DNA of 64,000 bases from Mesorhizobium sp. Root157 (GCF_001427385.1 NZ_LMGJ01000004.1:8700-72699), one strand, 5' to 3'; positions 35,565 to 44,458 are shown, counted from the first letter of the stretch. The notes: generated by a model from the sequence alone, not told the origin. Program-made: numbers and translations.

Positions 35565-36947
35565 ATGGCAACGCAGGCCGAGAATTGGTTTAGCCGGTCG
35601 CGCACAGTGGCGCGGCCTGGCTACAGCCGGTGGATGGTGCCGCCAGCCGCACTTTGTGTTCATTTGTGTATTGGTCAGGCGTACGCCTACAGCGTGTTCA
35701 ATCTGCCGATGACAAAACTCATCGGCATCACTGAGTCGGCTCCGGGCGACTGGAAGCTGACCGAGCTTGGCTGGATATTCTCAATCGCCATTTTCTTCCT
35801 CGGCGTGGCTTCGGCGGTTTTTGGCCGCTGGGTCGAGGAGGGCGGACCTCGCAAGGCGATGTTCACCGCCGCCTGCTGCTGGGCGGGGGGCTTCCTCATC
35901 TCCGCTGTCGGCGTGGCGACCCACAGCCTGTGGCTCATCTATCTCGGCTATGGCGTGCTGGGCGGCATCGCTCTCGGCATCGGCTACATCTCGCCGGTCT
36001 CGACACTGATCAAATGGTTTCCAGATCGCCCCGGCATGGCAACCGGCATGGCCATCATGGGCTTCGGCGGCGGCGCCTTCATCGCTTCGCCGCTTTCGGT
36101 ATGGCTGATGAGGCAGTTCACCACCGAAACCCATATCGGCGTGATGGAAACATTTGTCGTGCTGGGCGTCGTCTATTTCATCTTCATGATCGTCGGCTCC
36201 ATCATCGTGCGGGTGCCGCCGGACGACTGGAAGCCGGAAGGCTATGTCGCGCCCAAGGCAAACAAGCTGATCTCCAGCAACAACGTCTATGTCTATGACG
36301 CACTGAAGACGCCGCAGTTCTGGCTGATCTGGGTGGTGCTGTGCGTCAACACCACGGCGGGCATCGGCGTGCTCGGCCAGGCGTCGGCGATGAGCCAGGA
36401 AATGTTCCCCGGCCACATCACCCCGGTCGCCGCAGCGGGCCTCGTCGGCTTGATGAGCCTGTTCAACATGGGCGGACGATTCGCGTGGGCGACGACGTCC
36501 GACTATCTGGGGCGCCGCAACACTTACTTCGTGTTCATGACGCTAGGGTTCATTCTCTACTGCCTGGTGCCGCTAACGGGCGCCGCGGGCAGCGTCGCCG
36601 GTTTCGCGATTTGCTTCTGCATCATCATCTCGATGTATGGCGGCGGGTTCTCGACCGTGCCGGCCTATCTGCGCGACATGTTCGGCACGCGCTATGTCGG
36701 CGCCATCCACGGCTTGCTGCTCACCGCATGGTCGGCAGCCGGCATCTTCGGGCCGGTGCTGGTGAACTACATCCGCGAGTACAACGTCACCCACAACGTC
36801 GCGAAGGCGGATGCCTATAACACCACCATGTACATCATGGCGGGTCTGTTCGTGCTCGGCTTCGTCTGCAACTTCTTCGTCAAGGCGGTCAATGAACGCT
36901 ACCACATGAGGGTCGACGGCGCGGTTGCGTCGCCGGCTGCAGCTTGA
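35565..36947 (+). CDS. OFA-family MFS transporter (oxalate/formate antiporter-like)
   Basis: 460 residues from ATG 35565, with GGGAGGGA before it. Twelve membrane helices of the major facilitator superfamily. The first helix region (HLCIGQAYAYSVFNLPMTKLIG) and GPRKAMF/GIGYISPVSTLIKWFPDRPG loops are typical of the OFA group, which exchanges oxalate, formate or other small carboxylates. The substrate here is not known. A 40-residue partner gene follows 19 bp later. Expression may be controlled by the CGAT palindrome cluster upstream. Confidence 0.9.
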   Translation: MATQAENWFSRSRTVARPGYSRWMVPPAALCVHLCIGQAYAYSVFNLPMTKLIGITESAPGDWKLTELGWIFSIAIFFLGVASAVFGRWVEEGGPRKAMFTAACCWAGGFLISAVGVATHSLWLIYLGYGVLGGIALGIGYISPVSTLIKWFPDRPGMATGMAIMGFGGGAFIASPLSVWLMRQFTTETHIGVMETFVVLGVVYFIFMIVGSIIVRVPPDDWKPEGYVAPKANKLISSNNVYVYDALKTPQFWLIWVVLCVNTTAGIGVLGQASAMSQEMFPGHITPVAAAGLVGLMSLFNMGGRFAWATTSDYLGRRNTYFVFMTLGFILYCLVPLTGAAGSVAGFAICFCIIISMYGGGFSTVPAYLRDMFGTRYVGAIHGLLLTAWSAAGIFGPVLVNYIREYNVTHNVAKADAYNTTMYIMAGLFVLGFVCNFFVKAVNERYHMRVDGAVASPAAA

Positions 36948-36966
36948 GCGGTTGGAGGAGATCGTA

Positions 36967-37089
36967 ATGGAACATGAACAAAAGCCGACAACGACGCTGC
37001 AACTCGTCCTTGCTTGGGGTTTCGTAGGAATCCCCTTGCTGCTGGGCGTCTCGCAGACACTCCTCAACGCCTTGCAATTGTTCCAGTAG
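36967..37089 (+). CDS. MFS transporter small subunit (40 residues)
   Basis: 40 residues (MEHEQKPTTTLQLVLAWGF...), with one membrane helix VLAWGFVGIPLLLGVSQTLLN. GGAGGA lies just upstream. A tiny single-span protein of this kind is regularly encoded right behind OFA-type transporters and is thought to be a subunit of them. The spacing of 19 bp and the shared strong terminator at 37113 support co-transcription. Its short length would hide it from most gene callers. Confidence 0.8.
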   Translation: MEHEQKPTTTLQLVLAWGFVGIPLLLGVSQTLLNALQLFQ

Positions 37090-37112
37090 AACGGGCGAAG
37101 GGCACTTGGGGG

Positions 37113-37147
37113 AAGCGGCGGCCGGACCTGTCCGGCCGCCGCTTTCG
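37113..37147 (+). terminator. Terminator after the OFA transporter operon
   Basis: Perfect 14-bp stem AAGCGGCGGCCGGA/TCCGGCCGCCGCTT with loop CCTG, then TCGTTT. Confidence 0.85.
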
Positions 37148-37258
37148 TTTGGTCAAGCCGCAATCCTCCACGGCGATGGTTGCGACGGCGCAACAGCACG
37201 GCAGTTATGCATCTGCCTGACTTGCTTGCCCGCCTGAATCGCATAAATCTAGCCGCAA

Positions 37259-37320
37259 GAGGAACGACCTCCCCATAATGGGAAAAATGTCCGGGACGGC
37301 CCGGCCTTGAAAAAGGAGTG
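37259..37320 (+). promoter_or_regulatory. Candidate guanidine-II (mini-ykkC) riboswitch
   Basis: Two hairpins with ACGR loops, the hallmark of mini-ykkC: GAGG-A-ACGA-CCTC (37259-37271, one extra A) and the perfect CCGGG-ACGG-CCCGG (37291-37304), 19 bases apart. Directly after comes CCTT-GAAA-AAGG, in which AAGG belongs to the ribosome binding site AAGGAG of the sugE gene. This fits the known mechanism, in which guanidinium binding frees the ribosome binding site. The downstream gene, a guanidinium exporter, is the classic target. Confidence 0.75.
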
Positions 37321-37327
37321 CCGCTCC

Positions 37328-37645
37328 ATGGCTTGGGTCTATCTCGTTGTTGCCGGATTTCTCGAAGTCGTCTGGGCTTTTTACATGAAGAAGTCGGAAG
37401 GCTTCACGCTCCTGACGCCTTCGGTCATCACCATTATCACGATGATCGCCAGCTTCGCCCTGTTGTCGATCTCGATGAAGGCACTGCCGCTCGGCACCGC
37501 CTACACGATCTGGACCGGCATCGGGGCCGTCGGCGCATTTGTGGTCGGTGTCATCGTTCTAGGCGAATCGGCGACGCCGATGCGGGTGTTCGCCGCCGTT
37601 CTGATCGTTTCCGGCTTGGTGTTGATGAAGCTGTCGAGCGACTAA
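37328..37645 (+). CDS. sugE: SugE/Gdx-type guanidinium exporter (SMR family)
   Basis: 105 residues with four membrane helices. The conserved glutamate in helix 1 (VAGFLEVVWA) binds substrate and proton. SugE-branch motifs WAFYMKKSEGFT, PLGTAYTIWTGIGAVGAF and VLGESATP are present; WTG-IG marks guanidinium exporters rather than QacE-like drug exporters. It works as an antiparallel dimer, exporting guanidinium against protons. The ATG at 37328 follows AAGGAG. A candidate guanidine-II riboswitch lies in its leader, which agrees with the function. Confidence 0.93.
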   Translation: MAWVYLVVAGFLEVVWAFYMKKSEGFTLLTPSVITIITMIASFALLSISMKALPLGTAYTIWTGIGAVGAFVVGVIVLGESATPMRVFAAVLIVSGLVLMKLSSD

Positions 37646-37674
37646 AAAAGCGAGCGGCGCTCCGCCCGCAATAG

Positions 37675-38178
37675 TCAGCTCAAAATCTGCCGCACGAAAT
37701 AGCGTACCGTCTTCTTCCCGCCGTGGATGGCGGCCGTACCCACCTCGTGAAAGCCGAGCCTGATGTGAAAGGCGTCGGAAGCCGGGTTCGGCGGCTCGGC
37801 ATTGACCTCGCACGTCACCACGCTATGGCCGGCGCGCCTGGCATGCTCGAACAGGTCTTCGTAGAAGCGTCGGGCATGACCGCGCCCGCGCGCCGCTTCG
37901 TCGACCACGACGCGGTCGACATAGACGAAACGCGGATAGCGCTGCCTGAGCCACAGGAAATTGGGGCTGTCATAGTCAGCATCCTGGTCGAAGGTCATGA
38001 TGAAGGCTTCGACCGCACCAATGCGGCGGGTATAGAAGGCCTGGCCAAGCAGGAAGTTCAGCCGCTCTGCCTCCAGCCAAGACAATTCCTGTGCATGGCG
38101 GTTGTTGAGTGCAAGGATGGCGGCGTTGTCGGCGGGCGCGACGGCTTCGATCGGGAGCAGATTCACCTCGCTTGTCAT
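37675..38178 (-). CDS. GNAT-family N-acetyltransferase
   Basis: 167 residues with the acetyl-CoA binding motif VDRVVVDEAARGRGHARRFYEDLF (RGRGHA) and the C-terminal DAFHIRLGFHEVG. Transfers an acetyl group to an amine of an unknown small molecule or protein. The start ATG overlaps the stop of cutC (ATGA), so it is the second gene of a cutC operon. Confidence 0.88.
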   Translation of the reverse strand: MTSEVNLLPIEAVAPADNAAILALNNRHAQELSWLEAERLNFLLGQAFYTRRIGAVEAFIMTFDQDADYDSPNFLWLRQRYPRFVYVDRVVVDEAARGRGHARRFYEDLFEHARRAGHSVVTCEVNAEPPNPASDAFHIRLGFHEVGTAAIHGGKKTVRYFVRQILS

Positions 38179-38933
38179 GCACGTGCCGCTGCTATGGTTG
38201 CCGCGACCAAGGCCTCGTCGGTCACCGTGTTGCGATATTCCCGGTCGAGGTCGGTGCCACCCATGCCGACATGCGGATTGCGATAGGCCATGGCGCTCGG
38301 CACATCCTTGAGCGCGGCGAAGTGCATTTCGGTGAGCCCCGCCTTGCGGCGAACTGCGCCGATATTGGCGGGATCAAGCGCGCCGCAGCCAAGAATGATG
38401 ATGCGGCCTGCCGCCTGTTTCACCAGTTCTGCCAGAAGTTTAGCGCCTTCCGTTGCCGTATCGCGCTGACCGCTGGTCAGCACGCGCCCGACCTTGCAGC
38501 GGATCAGCGCTTCCAGCGCCTCGGCGGGGTTGCGGGTCATGTCGAAGGCCCGGTGGCACGTCACGTTGAGCGTGCCTGCCGCCTCGGCCAGTTCGCTCAT
38601 GCGCTCCTCATCGATCGTGCCGTCCCCGCGCAGGCAGCCGACCACCACGCCGGCCACGCCGAGGCCGGCAAGCGCCCGCACATCCGCGACCATCGAGCGG
38701 AATTCGGCTTCGCTGTAGAGGAAGTCGCCGCCGCGCGGCCGCACGATGACATGAAACGGGATTTTTGCCACCTCCAGCGCTGCCCGCACCGTGCCGAGGC
38801 TGGGCGTAATGCCGCCTTCGACCAGGCTGGCGCACAGTTCCACGCGGTCCGCTCCGGCATTTTGCGCGGCAATCAGTCCGTCTATGCCTTCGACGCAGAT
38901 TTCAATCAGCGGCAGGGGTGCAGTGTCGCTCAA
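38175..38933 (-). CDS. cutC: CutC-family copper homeostasis protein
   Basis: 252 residues forming a TIM barrel, with CutC signatures: EICVEGIDGLIAAQNAGADRVELC, GGITPSLGTVRAAL, VIVRPRGGDFLYSEAE and LTSGQRDTATEG. Originally linked with copper tolerance in E. coli, but the true activity is unsettled. The only plausible start is TTG at 38931-38933, as no ATG or GTG precedes the conserved N terminus closely. It is translationally coupled with the GNAT gene and divergent from dusA. Confidence 0.92.
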   Translation of the reverse strand: MSDTAPLPLIEICVEGIDGLIAAQNAGADRVELCASLVEGGITPSLGTVRAALEVAKIPFHVIVRPRGGDFLYSEAEFRSMVADVRALAGLGVAGVVVGCLRGDGTIDEERMSELAEAAGTLNVTCHRAFDMTRNPAEALEALIRCKVGRVLTSGQRDTATEGAKLLAELVKQAAGRIIILGCGALDPANIGAVRRKAGLTEMHFAALKDVPSAMAYRNPHVGMGGTDLDREYRNTVTDEALVAATIAAARA

Positions 38934-39139
38934 GTGGGAGGTCCATTCGTAATTGCGCGGGACCGAACCCTACCATTGCCAGCATGATGGCAAAAGCGAG
39001 CCTTGTTGGTCCAAAGCAGCGTCCACAAGGAAGGTTGCAACCAACCGCCGCCGCTTGCGACCCACCGTGGCAACAGGCTATGCAGCACCTATATGGACGT
39101 TTGGCGCCGGATCGGGCGCGCCGCGAAAGCACAGGGACG

Positions 39140-40228
39140 ATGACGGACAAGCCGCAACAGAACCGGCCGGACTACGACGCGGTCACCTGTGCGCCCATCG
39201 TCGCCATCGCCCCCATGATGGACTGGACCGACCGTCACTGCCGCTTTCTCCATCGCCAGTTGACGGGCAAGGCGCTGCTCTACACCGAAATGGTGGTGGC
39301 CGACGCTGCGATCCACGGTGCGCGCGAACGGCTGCTCGGCTTCGATCCGGCAGAGCAGCCGGTGGCTCTGCAACTTGGCGGCTCCGACCCCTCCAAGCTC
39401 GCCGAGGCGGCGCGCATCGGCGAATCGTTCGGTTATGCCGAGATCAATCTCAATGTCGGTTGCCCGTCCGACCGCGTGCAATCCGGCACGTTCGGTGCTT
39501 GCCTGATGAAGACGCCGGCGCTGGTGGCCGATTGCGTCGGCGCGATGAAGGCGGCGGTGAAGGTGCCGGTCACGGTCAAGTGCCGCATCGGCGTCGATGA
39601 GCAGGACCCGGAACCCGCCCTTGATGCATTGGCCGACGGCGTCTTTGCCGCCGGCGCGGACGGCCTGTGGGTCCATGCGCGCAAGGCCTGGCTGGAGGGA
39701 CTGAGCCCGAAGGAAAACCGCGATATTCCGCCGCTCGACTATCAGCGCGTCTACCGCCTCAAGGCGAAAACCCCCAATCGTTTCATCGGTATCAACGGCG
39801 GGATTCAGACTCTGGATGAGTCCGCTGATCATCTGCGCAAGGTCGATGGCGTCATGCTTGGTAGAGCCGCCTATCACACGCCGGGAATTCTGGCGGGCGT
39901 CGATGAGTTGCTAGGCAAAAACAAGGAGATAGAGCATTTTCGTGACTCAGCGACAAACGGAAATGCTCTTGCCAGCCAGCCAGCCGCTGACTTCGATTTC
40001 GCAGCGCTGATCGATACGATGGCCGGCTATGCCGCACGGCACATTGAGCGAGGCGGGCGGCTCGGTCACGTCACCCGCCATATGGTCGGACTGTTTCACG
40101 GTCTGCCCGGCGCCAGACGCTGGCGGCAGATCCTGTCCACCGAGGCGGCCCGGCCTGGCGCTGGGCCGGAAATAGTGCACGCCGCCTTCGCCCAAGTCGA
40201 CCTCACGCGCGCCGACCAAGCGGCGTAG
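39140..40228 (+). CDS. dusA: tRNA-dihydrouridine synthase A
   Basis: 362 residues from ATG 39140 (AGGGA upstream), although the frame is open back to 38918. Flavoprotein that reduces uridines in the D loop of tRNA. Motifs: IAPMMDWTDRHCRFLHRQL, YTEMV, the NLNVGCPSDRVQSGTFGACLM catalytic loop with the active cysteine, KCRIGVDE, HARKAWLEGLSPKENR, and GVMLGRAAY. These are the DusA branch features. Divergent from cutC. Confidence 0.95.
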   Translation: MTDKPQQNRPDYDAVTCAPIVAIAPMMDWTDRHCRFLHRQLTGKALLYTEMVVADAAIHGARERLLGFDPAEQPVALQLGGSDPSKLAEAARIGESFGYAEINLNVGCPSDRVQSGTFGACLMKTPALVADCVGAMKAAVKVPVTVKCRIGVDEQDPEPALDALADGVFAAGADGLWVHARKAWLEGLSPKENRDIPPLDYQRVYRLKAKTPNRFIGINGGIQTLDESADHLRKVDGVMLGRAAYHTPGILAGVDELLGKNKEIEHFRDSATNGNALASQPAADFDFAALIDTMAGYAARHIERGGRLGHVTRHMVGLFHGLPGARRWRQILSTEAARPGAGPEIVHAAFAQVDLTRADQAA

Positions 40229-40274
40229 GCTCAAGACCGCGCCCTTTGCCGCTCAAGTGGCCGGCGGGGTTTCC

Positions 40275-41144
40275 CTACCGCTCCAGTCGCGCCAGCAGCG
40301 ATGAGGTATCCCAGCGGTTGCCGCCCATGGACTGCACTTCCTTGTAGAACTGGTCGACCAACGCCGTCACCGGCAGCAACGCACCATTGCGGTCGGCTTC
40401 GGCCAGGCAGATGCCGAGGTCCTTGCGCATCCAGTCCACGGCAAAACCATAGTCATACTTGCCGGCGTTCATGGTCTTGTGGCGGTTTTCCATCTGCCAG
40501 GAACCGGCTGCACCCTTGGAGATGACTTCGACCACCTTTTCGATGTCCAGCCCGGCCTTCTTGCCGAAATGGATGCCTTCGGAGAGGCCCTGCACCAGCC
40601 CTGCGATCGCAATCTGGTTGATCATCTTGGTGAGTTGGCCAGAGCCTGTCGGCCCCATCAGGCCGACCATGCGCGCATAGGCGTCGATCACCGGCTTGGC
40701 CTTGTCGAAGGCATCCTGTTTGCCGCCCACCATGACGGTGAGCACGCCGTTCTCCGCACCGGCCTGGCCGCCCGAAACCGGCGCGTCGAGAAAGGAAAAG
40801 CCGGCTCCCTCAGCCTTTTGGCCCAATTCGCGCGCCACCTCGGCGGAAGCGGTGGTGTTGTCGATGAAGATAGCCCCCTTCTTCATGGACTTGAAGGCGC
40901 CGTCGGGGCCGCTCGTCACCGAGCGAAGGTCGTCGTCATTGCCGACGCAGGAAAACACGAAGTCCTTGCCCTCGGCTGCCGCCGCCGGCGTGACCGCCAG
41001 CTTGCCGCCGTGCTGGGCAACCCATTGCTCGGACTTGGCCGTGGTGCGGTTATACACGGTGACATCGTGGCCACCCTTGTTTTTCAGGTGCGCGGCCATC
41101 GGATAGCCCATCACACCAAGACCGAGGAAAGCCACTACTGCCAT
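40275..41144 (-). CDS. Beta-hydroxyacid dehydrogenase (3-hydroxyisobutyrate dehydrogenase-like)
   Basis: 289 residues. N-terminal NAD(P)-binding fold with FLGLGVMGYPMAAHL and the NRT motif (VYNRTTAKSE), which suggests NADP preference. The substrate loop FLDAPVSGGQAGAENG and the catalytic lysine region (QLTKMINQIAIAG) are present. Family members act on 3-hydroxyisobutyrate, tartronate semialdehyde, 6-phosphogluconate-like acids or succinic semialdehyde (GLYR). The substrate here cannot be decided. It stands alone. Confidence 0.92.
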   Translation of the reverse strand: MAVVAFLGLGVMGYPMAAHLKNKGGHDVTVYNRTTAKSEQWVAQHGGKLAVTPAAAAEGKDFVFSCVGNDDDLRSVTSGPDGAFKSMKKGAIFIDNTTASAEVARELGQKAEGAGFSFLDAPVSGGQAGAENGVLTVMVGGKQDAFDKAKPVIDAYARMVGLMGPTGSGQLTKMINQIAIAGLVQGLSEGIHFGKKAGLDIEKVVEVISKGAAGSWQMENRHKTMNAGKYDYGFAVDWMRKDLGICLAEADRNGALLPVTALVDQFYKEVQSMGGNRWDTSSLLARLER

Positions 41145-41249
41145 TTTTAAATTGCCTTTCGAACGTCGGATTTCTTGACGAGAGGTCTAGGCATTGGCGC
41201 GAATTCGTCAAGACTACGTTCGTTGGCCCACGATAGGTGGGAAGGCGTT

Positions 41250-42080
41250 TTATCGCTTCAGGTGCCGGGTGATGCGCCGTTCGATCCAGTCGATGCCATG
41301 GCGCAGCGTTTCCACGATCAGAAGATAGATGATGGCCGCCCACAGATAGGACTGGAAGTCGAAGGTGCGTGAATAGGTGAGGCGGGTGATGCCCATCAGG
41401 TCGTAGACCGTGATGATGGCGACGATGGCCGATCCCTTGATCATCAGGATGACTTCGTTGCCATAGGGTCGCAACGCCACGATCAGCGCCTGCGGCAGGA
41501 TGATCTTGCGCAGCGTCTGTATCTTGTGCAGGCCGAGCGAGGCAGCCCCCTCCCACTGGCCCTTCGGCACGGCCTGGATGGCGCCGCGCAGGATTTCGGC
41601 CTGGTAGGCGGCGGTATTGAGGGAGAAGGCGAAGATCGCGCAGTTGAAGGCCTCTCGGAAGAAGCTCCACAGGCCGATGGCGTCCAGTTGCGGGCGGAAC
41701 GAGCCGAAGCCGTAATAGACGAGGAAGGCTTGCGCCAACAGCGGCGTGCCGCGGAAGAAATAGACATAGGCGTAGGCGAGGCTGGCTACGACCGGGTTGC
41801 GCGACATGCGGCCATAAGCGACGGGAACCGACAATATGGCCCCGGCCACGATGGAAATGGCGACCAGCGAAATCGTGATGCCGACGCCGGAAACGTAGCC
41901 CGGAGCGTATTTCTGGAACATTTCGGTGTTCCACGCCGAAACGAGATAGGCGACAAGCCCGACGCCCAGCAGCGCCCACAGCGCGACCAGGGCAGTGCCG
42001 AGAACGCGCTGGCGCGACCACCCGTGCGGCGGCAGGGGCGGGCGCTCGACGCTGTCGGCGGTTTGCGTCGAGGCGCTCAT
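41250..42080 (-). CDS. Polar amino acid ABC transporter permease (HisM-like)
   Basis: 276 residues from ATG 42080, which overlaps the stop of the upstream permease (ATGA). Five to six helices with the HisM/HisQ fold and the EAA loop for contact with the ATPase (EILRGAIQAVPKGQWEGAASLG). Forms a heterodimer with the HisQ-like protein. Last gene of the substrate-binding protein, HisQ and HisM run. No ATP-binding subunit follows; the next gene is 105 bp away and is a dehydrogenase. Confidence 0.92.
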   Translation of the reverse strand: MSASTQTADSVERPPLPPHGWSRQRVLGTALVALWALLGVGLVAYLVSAWNTEMFQKYAPGYVSGVGITISLVAISIVAGAILSVPVAYGRMSRNPVVASLAYAYVYFFRGTPLLAQAFLVYYGFGSFRPQLDAIGLWSFFREAFNCAIFAFSLNTAAYQAEILRGAIQAVPKGQWEGAASLGLHKIQTLRKIILPQALIVALRPYGNEVILMIKGSAIVAIITVYDLMGITRLTYSRTFDFQSYLWAAIIYLLIVETLRHGIDWIERRITRHLKR

Positions 42081-42790
42081 CGCTGCACCTCCTGCTTGCC
42101 CACCCATCGTTCGATGGCGTTGATGCCGATCGACGACAGGATCGCCAGGCCGAGATAGATGAGGGCGGCGATGCCGAAGAACAGGAAGGCATGCTTGGTC
42201 ACGCGCGCTGCGACGCCGGCCTGCCGCAATATGTCGGTCAGCCCGATTGCTGAAACCAGCGACGTGTCCTTGAGCAGGATCAGCCACAGATTGGCAAGGC
42301 CGGGAAGCGCGATGCGGATCAACTGCGGCAGCACCACCAGGCGCATGGTCTGGGCTTTGGAAAGGCCCACCGCGAAGCCGCCTTCATACTGTCCGTGCGG
42401 AATGGCCCTGAAGGCCGAGAGAAACACTTCGCTGGCGTAGGAGGAAAACACCACGCCGAGCGCAATCATGCCCGAGACGAAGCTGTTTACCTCTATCGCC
42501 GCGTCGGGATTGAACAGCCGCACAACTTGCTGAATGCCGATCTGGGCGCCGTAGAAGACAAGAAACAGCGTGAGAAGCTCCGGCAGGCCGCGAAAAATGG
42601 TCGTGTAGATGTCGCCTGCCAACCGGAGCGAACGTTCGTTCGACTGCTTGGACAGTGCGATCAGGAATCCGATGAGCAAGCCGACGGGTAAGGTGGCGAG
42701 CGCCAGACAAACGGTGATGAACGCGCCATAGGCGATATCATCCAGCCACCCTTCCGATCCCCAGCTAAGCAGCGTCCAAACGCTCTGCAT
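42077..42790 (-). CDS. Polar amino acid ABC transporter permease (HisQ-like)
   Basis: 237 residues with the polar amino acid permease fold and the EAA loop SEVFLSAFRAIPHGQYEGGFAVG. The N-terminal helix pattern and RGLPELLTLFLVFYG match HisQ/ArtQ. It lies 115 bp downstream of the substrate-binding protein, with a strong hairpin between them that may hold down permease expression relative to the binding protein. Confidence 0.92.
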   Translation of the reverse strand: MQSVWTLLSWGSEGWLDDIAYGAFITVCLALATLPVGLLIGFLIALSKQSNERSLRLAGDIYTTIFRGLPELLTLFLVFYGAQIGIQQVVRLFNPDAAIEVNSFVSGMIALGVVFSSYASEVFLSAFRAIPHGQYEGGFAVGLSKAQTMRLVVLPQLIRIALPGLANLWLILLKDTSLVSAIGLTDILRQAGVAARVTKHAFLFFGIAALIYLGLAILSSIGINAIERWVGKQEVQR

Positions 42791-42869
42791 TGGTCGGCCG
42801 TCCTCCCCCGATGATCATCCCGAGCCACGCTGTGCCGTCAGGCGCGCGTGGTTATTGTTATTGTGCGAA

Positions 42870-42888
42870 CGGCGGGAAATTCCCGCCG
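42870..42888 (-). promoter_or_regulatory. Intercistronic hairpin between binding protein and permease genes
   Basis: CGGCGGGAA/TTCCCGCCG around a single A (in practice a 7-bp GC stem with AAATT loop), with no T run. Such hairpins protect the upstream mRNA and lower downstream expression in ABC importer operons. Confidence 0.5.
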
Positions 42889-42905
42889 CTCGCCTTTCCT
42901 TCGGC

Positions 42906-43682
42906 TTAACCGCCGTAAACGTCGAACTTGAAGTATTTGTCGTTGATTTCCTTGTATTTTCCGTTCGCGCGGATGGCGTCGATTGCCGCGTTGAACTGGT
43001 CGCGAAGTTCGGTCTCGCCCTTGCGGATGGCGATGCCGGCGCCGGGGCCGTGGATATCTTCGACAGGCGTGATCGTTCCCACCAGCTTGCAGCAGGCGCC
43101 GTCCGGAGAATCCAGCCACTGGGAGAGCACCACGATATCGTCATTGACGGCGTCGAGGCGTCCGTTGGCGAGGTCGAGCTGGTATTCCTGCGCTGTCGGA
43201 TAGGGCTTGACGGTGCTGTCGGTATAGGTCGCCGACGAATAGTTGAAGTGGGTGGTCGAAGCCTGCACCCCGATGGTCTTGCCGGCGAGGTCTTCCTTGG
43301 TAACGCCCTTCAGGTCGCTGTCCTTCGGTGCCGCGATGGCCGGCGGGGTGTTGTAGTACTTGTTGGTGAAGTCGACCTTTTCCTTGCGTTCTGGCGTGAT
43401 CGACATGGATGCGATGATGGCGTCGAACTTGCCGGCCTGGAGCGCTGGAATGATGCCGTCCCAATCCTGCGCGATGAACTCGCACTTGACCTTCATCTCG
43501 TCGCACAGCGCCTGTGCGATATCGACGTCGAAGCCTTCCAGCTTGCCGTCTGCGGTCAGGTTGTTGAATGGGGGATAGGCGCCTTCCGTGCCGATCTTGA
43601 CAACTTTTTCCTGGGCCTGGGCTGTGCCCAGGGCCAGCAGCGCGGCGGATGCCGCAAGTGCGATACGCATTGCAATACGCAT
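42906..43682 (-). CDS. Amino-acid ABC transporter substrate-binding protein (LAO/HisJ type)
   Basis: 258 residues from ATG 43682 (GAGAGGA upstream). Signal peptide ALAASAALLALGTAQAQ. The mature protein shows the SBP_bac_3 pattern: KIGTEGAYPPFNNL, GFDVDIAQALC, ASMSITPERKEKVDFTNKYY, and the C-terminal KGETELRDQFNAAIDAIRANGKYKEI. It binds a polar or basic amino acid (Lys, Arg, ornithine or His are likely, from the family). Mature cysteine pairs (LCDEMKVKC and ACCK) are typical of this group. First gene of the importer operon. Confidence 0.93.
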   Translation of the reverse strand: MRIAMRIALAASAALLALGTAQAQEKVVKIGTEGAYPPFNNLTADGKLEGFDVDIAQALCDEMKVKCEFIAQDWDGIIPALQAGKFDAIIASMSITPERKEKVDFTNKYYNTPPAIAAPKDSDLKGVTKEDLAGKTIGVQASTTHFNYSSATYTDSTVKPYPTAQEYQLDLANGRLDAVNDDIVVLSQWLDSPDGACCKLVGTITPVEDIHGPGAGIAIRKGETELRDQFNAAIDAIRANGKYKEINDKYFKFDVYGG

Positions 43683-43884
43683 AGTAGTCCTCTCTGCCTG
43701 AAACCAGGATGTCGTGAACCGACTTCCCTTGGGGCGATCCTCCCGACCGCCCGCTGGGCGGATACTCCCATTGTTTTCAGCAGGAAAGCAACTGCAAAAC
43801 CGATCTGCCAATACCCTTGAACCGCTTTGCCAATGATCGTGAAGGGCGCAAATGGCCGGGCGAGCAGGTGCCGTAAGGGAAGCT

Positions 43885-44406
43885 TCAGGCGCTCCGAGCG
43901 CCCTTCAAGCCGCTGGCCTGTTCGACGAAGTCGGCTATCGACGTGATGTCGTCGAGGTCGAACACCGGCAGCCTCTCTTGCGGTTGCGGATGGTCGGCGG
44001 CGACCGCCACGATGTGAGGGTCATTGTCCGCCAGCGGCGTCCGGTCCTTGCCTTGCAGCCGCCGGGCCTCGATCTTGAGATGGGTCTCGCGCTTGTAGCC
44101 CTCGACCAGCACGATGTCGCTCGGTGCAAGCCGCGCCAGGATGGTGCCCAGCGCCGGCTCGGTTTCCGATCCCAATTCGTGCATCAGCGCCCAGCGGCGG
44201 CCCGAAACGATGGCCACTTCCGAAGCTCCCGCCTTGCGGTGGCGAAAGCTGTCTGTGCCTTCCTTGTCGATGTCGAAGTCGTGGTGGGCATGCTTGACCG
44301 TGGCCACCTTCCAGCCGCGCGACACCAGTTCCGTGACAAGGCGTTCCGTCAGTGTCGTCTTGCCGGAGTTTTTCCAGCCGGTGATGCCGAAAACGCGTTG
44401 GGTCAT
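43885..44406 (-). CDS. mobB: Molybdopterin-guanine dinucleotide biosynthesis protein B (MobB)
   Basis: 173 residues from ATG 44406. GTP-binding adaptor with P-loop GWKNSGKTTL, the TVKHAHHDFDIDKEGTDSFRHRKAGA switch region and DIVLVEGYKRE. It helps deliver or attach nucleotide to molybdopterin; MobA is not in this window. It lies 1.1 kb from moaA on the same strand, with an unrelated EamA transporter between, so a loose cofactor gene group exists here. Confidence 0.94.
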   Translation of the reverse strand: MTQRVFGITGWKNSGKTTLTERLVTELVSRGWKVATVKHAHHDFDIDKEGTDSFRHRKAGASEVAIVSGRRWALMHELGSETEPALGTILARLAPSDIVLVEGYKRETHLKIEARRLQGKDRTPLADNDPHIVAVAADHPQPQERLPVFDLDDITSIADFVEQASGLKGARSA

Positions 44407-44458
44407 GAACTGCGGCTTTCCAATCGTCTCTCCGCCCATCGATGGTGCTGGTCGGAGC

